Assembly (NCBI GenBank): GCA_018679695.1
Contig: JAHHKH010000386.1
Location: forward strand, 1 to 7,804
Origin: Maribacter sp.
Lineage (GTDB): Bacteria; Bacteroidota; Bacteroidia; Flavobacteriales; Flavobacteriaceae
Length of the DNA: 7,804 nt
Direction: 5' to 3'
The notes beneath the pieces are model-generated. The model saw only the letters and a list, made by a program, of their open reading frames with translations. It was not told where the DNA came from and made no database searches. Both the position numbers and the translations under genes were made by a program. Position 1 is the stretch's first letter. Each line of letters starts with the position of its first letter. Of this stretch, positions 5,541 through 7,804 are shown in pieces.

Positions 5541-6413
5541 TTAAAAGGAATGCTGCTGGATGTATTTTGAGGGTAGAATTCCAAATCGGTCATTGAAACA
5601 TTTGCTGAAATAGGTCGGATTCCTAAAACCAGACTCACGAGCAACTTGGGAGATTGTACCATGCTTATGTTCGTGCAAACGGCCTATCGCCCTTCGTAAT
5701 TTATATTCCCTTATGAAATTACTGGGTGCTTTTCCGGTTAATCGCATCACTTTGCGATACAGCTGTGACTGACCCAATTGCATTTGTGTACCTAAAGCTG
5801 TCACATTGAAATCAGGGTTTGAGTACATTTTAGCACAGCAAGTTACCAAACGGTTTAAAAAGGTCTCTTCTCTTGGTTTTAATACCCGCACAAGTTCGCG
5901 ATCTATCCGGGCATTTCTGTTCTCCTTTTCATAAAGGACCTTTATTCCAGGTGAAACCACCAATTCATCTTTAACGAAAGAACTGATGCGTGAGGCTGAA
6001 GCTATCGCCTTAAAAATAGGATTGCTTTTTGTCTTGTCACCAGGAAAGGAACTTATGCCTATTTTTAACCTCCTTCCATCCTTGTCGAATTTTGGTGTAA
6101 TGTACTTGAAATTCGCATGAATTTTCAAGGCACATAGCACAGCATTCGTGGCCGAAGTGAAAACCACCAAATACGTATGGTCATCTTCTTTAAGTACCTC
6201 GCCCTCAAAGTGCTTCAATGTTTTTGAAATGCTTTTATGGAATTTTTGCGTAAAGATGCTAAACTGGTTCGCTTCCAACCGATGCAAATAACTACTGGTC
6301 TCCAAAATCATGACGACCTTAAAACCATTTATTTCTGCTAAAACAAATTGATTTCCCTTAGGTAGCTCTAAGGCTTCATCTGCCAATGACAGTGTGTCGT
6401 TATAAAAATCCAT
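5541..6413 (-). CDS. AraC-family regulator with N-terminal degenerate nucleotidyl-cyclase-like domain
   Basis: This 290-residue protein has two parts. Residues about 184-287 are a clear AraC/XylS DNA-binding domain: the first helix-turn-helix is around VTALGTQMQLGQSQLYRKV (204-222) and the second around TISQVARESGFRNPTYFSKCF (253-273), closing with FGILPSKY. Residues about 24-165 follow the order of a class III adenylate/guanylate cyclase: an opening strand (FKVVMILETSSY), a long helix, EGEVLKEDDHTYLVVF, a helix with ATNAVLCALKIH, LKIGISSFPGD, SASRISSF and ELVVSP. The usual catalytic residues look lost: the first metal Asp aligns with Glu38, the Gly-Asp pair with Asp78-His79, and the transition-state Asn with Ala, while an Arg (142) remains. 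It therefore more likely senses a ligand than makes cAMP (inference). It is soluble, with no signal peptide. It lies 36 bases downstream of a DUF4251 gene and is probably co-transcribed with it. Confidence 0.88.
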   Translation of the reverse strand: MDFYNDTLSLADEALELPKGNQFVLAEINGFKVVMILETSSYLHRLEANQFSIFTQKFHKSISKTLKHFEGEVLKEDDHTYLVVFTSATNAVLCALKIHANFKYITPKFDKDGRRLKIGISSFPGDKTKSNPIFKAIASASRISSFVKDELVVSPGIKVLYEKENRNARIDRELVRVLKPREETFLNRLVTCCAKMYSNPDFNVTALGTQMQLGQSQLYRKVMRLTGKAPSNFIREYKLRRAIGRLHEHKHGTISQVARESGFRNPTYFSKCFNDRFGILPSKYIQQHSF

Positions 6414-6449
6414 GTTCCCGGATTGTACATTTATAAGGAATGAATTGAC

Positions 6450-7028
6450 TTAAGTGTCACTTTCCTCAAGTTCCTTAACAGTTCCGTCATATCGTATCGA
6501 AGTGCGGTTCATACTGTTTATAAATACGGTAGCTTTGTTATTGGGGTATAGCTCCATGACTACCGTATATAGCTCTAATTTCGATTTGATATCAAATTCC
6601 ACTCGAATGGACTGCTTTTTTTCATTTTCGGTAACTTCATACGAATTGGGTTCCCCGTCAAATTTAATTCCACTTTCACTTGGGGTATACACGCCGACAT
6701 TTCGTACCTCACCGAAATAGGACAATTCGCCCTGAACCGTATCGCCATTTATTTTAATAAAGTCCCCGTTTCCCATCACATTTATACGTCCAGGAGCATT
6801 CCCGGTGTTCCGCAATAAAGCGCTGGTTACCTGCATTACAGCATAAGTATTCATGGGATAGGCGGTTTCTACAGAAATTTCAAATGATTTACCAGCCACC
6901 AGTTCTTTTAATGTTTCAAACTGACTACTTTTCAATGCTATGGCCTCTGCATTTTTTGTTGTACCACAACTCCAATGTAGTCCAAGTGTCAGTGTTATTG
7001 CAAGCAATGGCAGATATAATCGTTTCAT
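6450..7028 (-). CDS. DUF4251-family lipoprotein
   Basis: This 192-residue protein has a type II signal peptide (basic MKRLYLP start, hydrophobic core) and a lipobox-like LHWSC ending at Cys21, so it should be anchored in the envelope. The rest matches the DUF4251 pattern: a helix leading into FEISVETAYPMN (49-60), a beta-rich core with FIKINGDTVQGELSYFGEVRN (90-110), a GIKFDGEP strand, and a closing FINSMNRTSIRYDGTV (169-184). The family is widespread in Bacteroidota and has no established function. It lies 36 bases upstream of the cyclase-like/AraC gene on the same strand, so it may be the first gene of a two-gene transcript. No TAnnTTTG box was found in the 172 bases upstream. Confidence 0.8.
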   Translation of the reverse strand: MKRLYLPLLAITLTLGLHWSCGTTKNAEAIALKSSQFETLKELVAGKSFEISVETAYPMNTYAVMQVTSALLRNTGNAPGRINVMGNGDFIKINGDTVQGELSYFGEVRNVGVYTPSESGIKFDGEPNSYEVTENEKKQSIRVEFDIKSKLELYTVVMELYPNNKATVFINSMNRTSIRYDGTVKELEESDT

Positions 7029-7123
7029 GCCTTTAAGTTAACGATTTGTCGCTACTTTTCATAGGTATATTCTGTTAATTCTATAGTATTTGAGTAACAG
7101 GCTAATTTCAGGAAAATTTGGTC

Positions 7124-7142
7124 AATGGGAAGCACACCCATT
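7124..7142 (-). terminator. Hairpin downstream of the VPS10/BNR-type gene, possible terminator
   Basis: On the minus strand AATGGG, loop TGTGCTT, then CCCATT form a perfect 6-base stem 58 bases past the stop of the gene at the right edge. It is followed by a weak A/T run (AAATTTTCC). It lies in the 172-base gap before the DUF4251 gene and would separate the two transcripts. Nothing else was recognised in this gap. Confidence 0.33.
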
Positions 7143-7200
7143 AGCTTAAAAAGCCAGTCAACGAATTATTTTGATTTAACCCGATTTAGCGATTGACCTA

Positions 7201-7804
7201 TTAATCCTTATTTTCATGTCCCCTTCCGGGCGTATAGGCAACTCCTGATTTTATTAAACGCTCTTCAAGTTGTTTTATATCGTTATTGAAAATAGTCTCC
7301 ACCTTATTCTTAATCGTATCTATTTCGGCCCTAGCAATCGCATAATTGTCCTGATGCGTTTTTGTAGGGGTAGAGGTGGAATATTTTTGCTCATAAACCA
7401 TAATGCCGATCCTATTGGCCGGTGTCTGGGGTTGTCCCATATCCAGATCATATTTGACCGGATCACCGTATAAATCTATATCGATGACCTTTAGCTTGTT
7501 TTCGATATCAATTAGTGATTTATAAAATGCGCCATAAGGTTGTTCCGAACGCTCAATGGCAACTTTCATATACTTTAGCTTATTTTTGGTTTCACTGATA
7601 ATGTTCTGACATACCTGTAAATCGGTTTGCAACTGGGCAACATTTCTTTGAAAGGCGACTTTGGCCACCCTGTCTTCGGCGGGCATCGTGGTATTCTTCA
7701 AGGCCACCACATTGAAAACCACGGGATCTACCAAGCTGGATAGGTTGCCATCTTTATACAATTGCAGGTCCACCGTATATTTACCAGGGATGACCAAGGT
7801 ACCC
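7201..7804 (-). CDS. C-terminal part of a VPS10/BNR-repeat (sortilin-like, 'glycosyl hydrolase') protein (N-terminus missing)
   Basis: The frame is open from the TAA at 7201-7203 to the right edge, about 200 codons. A TTG at 7795-7797 is not a start: the frame continues past it, reading GTLVIPGKYTVDL. This VIPGKYTVDLQLY segment is the final Ig-like strand set typical of the C-terminus of large exported VPS10/BNR-repeat proteins annotated as glycosyl hydrolases. It is followed by a helical region (about 40-195 of the visible part) with heptad-like charged and hydrophobic residues, and by the closing SGVAYTPGRG motif also common in that family. The propeller that would confirm the family is outside the window. 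Substrate and activity are unknown; many relatives have no demonstrated hydrolase activity. Confidence 0.72.
   Translation of the reverse strand, partial: GTLVIPGKYTVDLQLYKDGNLSSLVDPVVFNVVALKNTTMPAEDRVAKVAFQRNVAQLQTDLQVCQNIISETKNKLKYMKVAIERSEQPYGAFYKSLIDIENKLKVIDIDLYGDPVKYDLDMGQPQTPANRIGIMVYEQKYSTSTPTKTHQDNYAIARAEIDTIKNKVETIFNNDIKQLEERLIKSGVAYTPGRGHENKD

Noticed and set aside
6454..6720. 88-residue plus-strand open frame antisense to the DUF4251 gene
   Set aside because: It is a Ser-rich shadow translation with no signal or domain, opposite a gene with a lipobox and a family match.
7270..7473. 67-residue plus-strand open frame antisense to the VPS10/BNR-type C-terminus
   Set aside because: The minus-strand frame is longer, runs off the window and carries the family's closing motif.
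7795..7797. TTG as a start codon for the gene at the right edge
   Set aside because: The frame stays open beyond it with in-family residues (GTLVIPGKYTV), so this is an internal Leu codon of a truncated gene.

Overview
The window looks like a chromosomal segment of a Flavobacteriia-type bacterium (Bacteroidota). The evidence is the low GC content, the absence of clear Shine-Dalgarno sites, a TonB-dependent receptor with an N-terminal carboxypeptidase-regulatory-like domain, DUF4097 and DUF4251 proteins, a HEAT-repeat anti-sigma factor, one good TAnnTTTG promoter box, and a VPS10/BNR-type protein C-terminus. There are no RNA genes, CRISPR arrays, insertion sequences or phage genes. No gap between genes exceeds 300 bases.

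Layout, left to right. 1-2023 (minus): a large outer-membrane TonB-dependent receptor, cut at its C-terminus by the window edge. 2211-4226 (minus): a compact three-gene unit transcribed ECF sigma factor -> membrane anti-sigma factor (4-base ATGA overlap) -> exported DUF4097-type beta-repeat protein (22-base gap). 4493-4906 (minus): a small monohaem cytochrome c lipoprotein. 4992-5408 (plus, divergent from the cytochrome): a Cys-rich lipoprotein with a heavy-metal-binding domain followed by two 29-residue metallothionein-like repeats. 5541-7028 (minus): a DUF4251 lipoprotein followed by an AraC-type regulator whose N-terminal half resembles a catalytically degenerate class III nucleotidyl cyclase domain. 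7201-7804 (minus): the C-terminus of a VPS10/BNR-repeat 'glycosyl hydrolase-like' protein, cut by the right edge.

How the genes may work together. The sigma/anti-sigma/DUF4097 block reads as a self-contained envelope-stress or envelope-sensing module. The anti-sigma factor spans the inner membrane and puts a HEAT-like domain in the periplasm. The receptor lies 187 bases downstream on the same strand and could be read through from the module or transcribed from its own promoter. The cytochrome and the Cys-rich lipoprotein share an 85-base divergent control region and may belong to metal (copper-like) or redox handling in the envelope; this is inference from domain content. The AraC/DUF4251 pair is closely spaced and probably co-transcribed.

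The observations most worth following up are the duplicated metallothionein-like tail on an anchored heavy-metal-binding lipoprotein, the cyclase-like/AraC fusion, and the sigma promoter region, which lacks a housekeeping promoter near the gene and carries a perfect 14-base palindrome and ATATG repeats.
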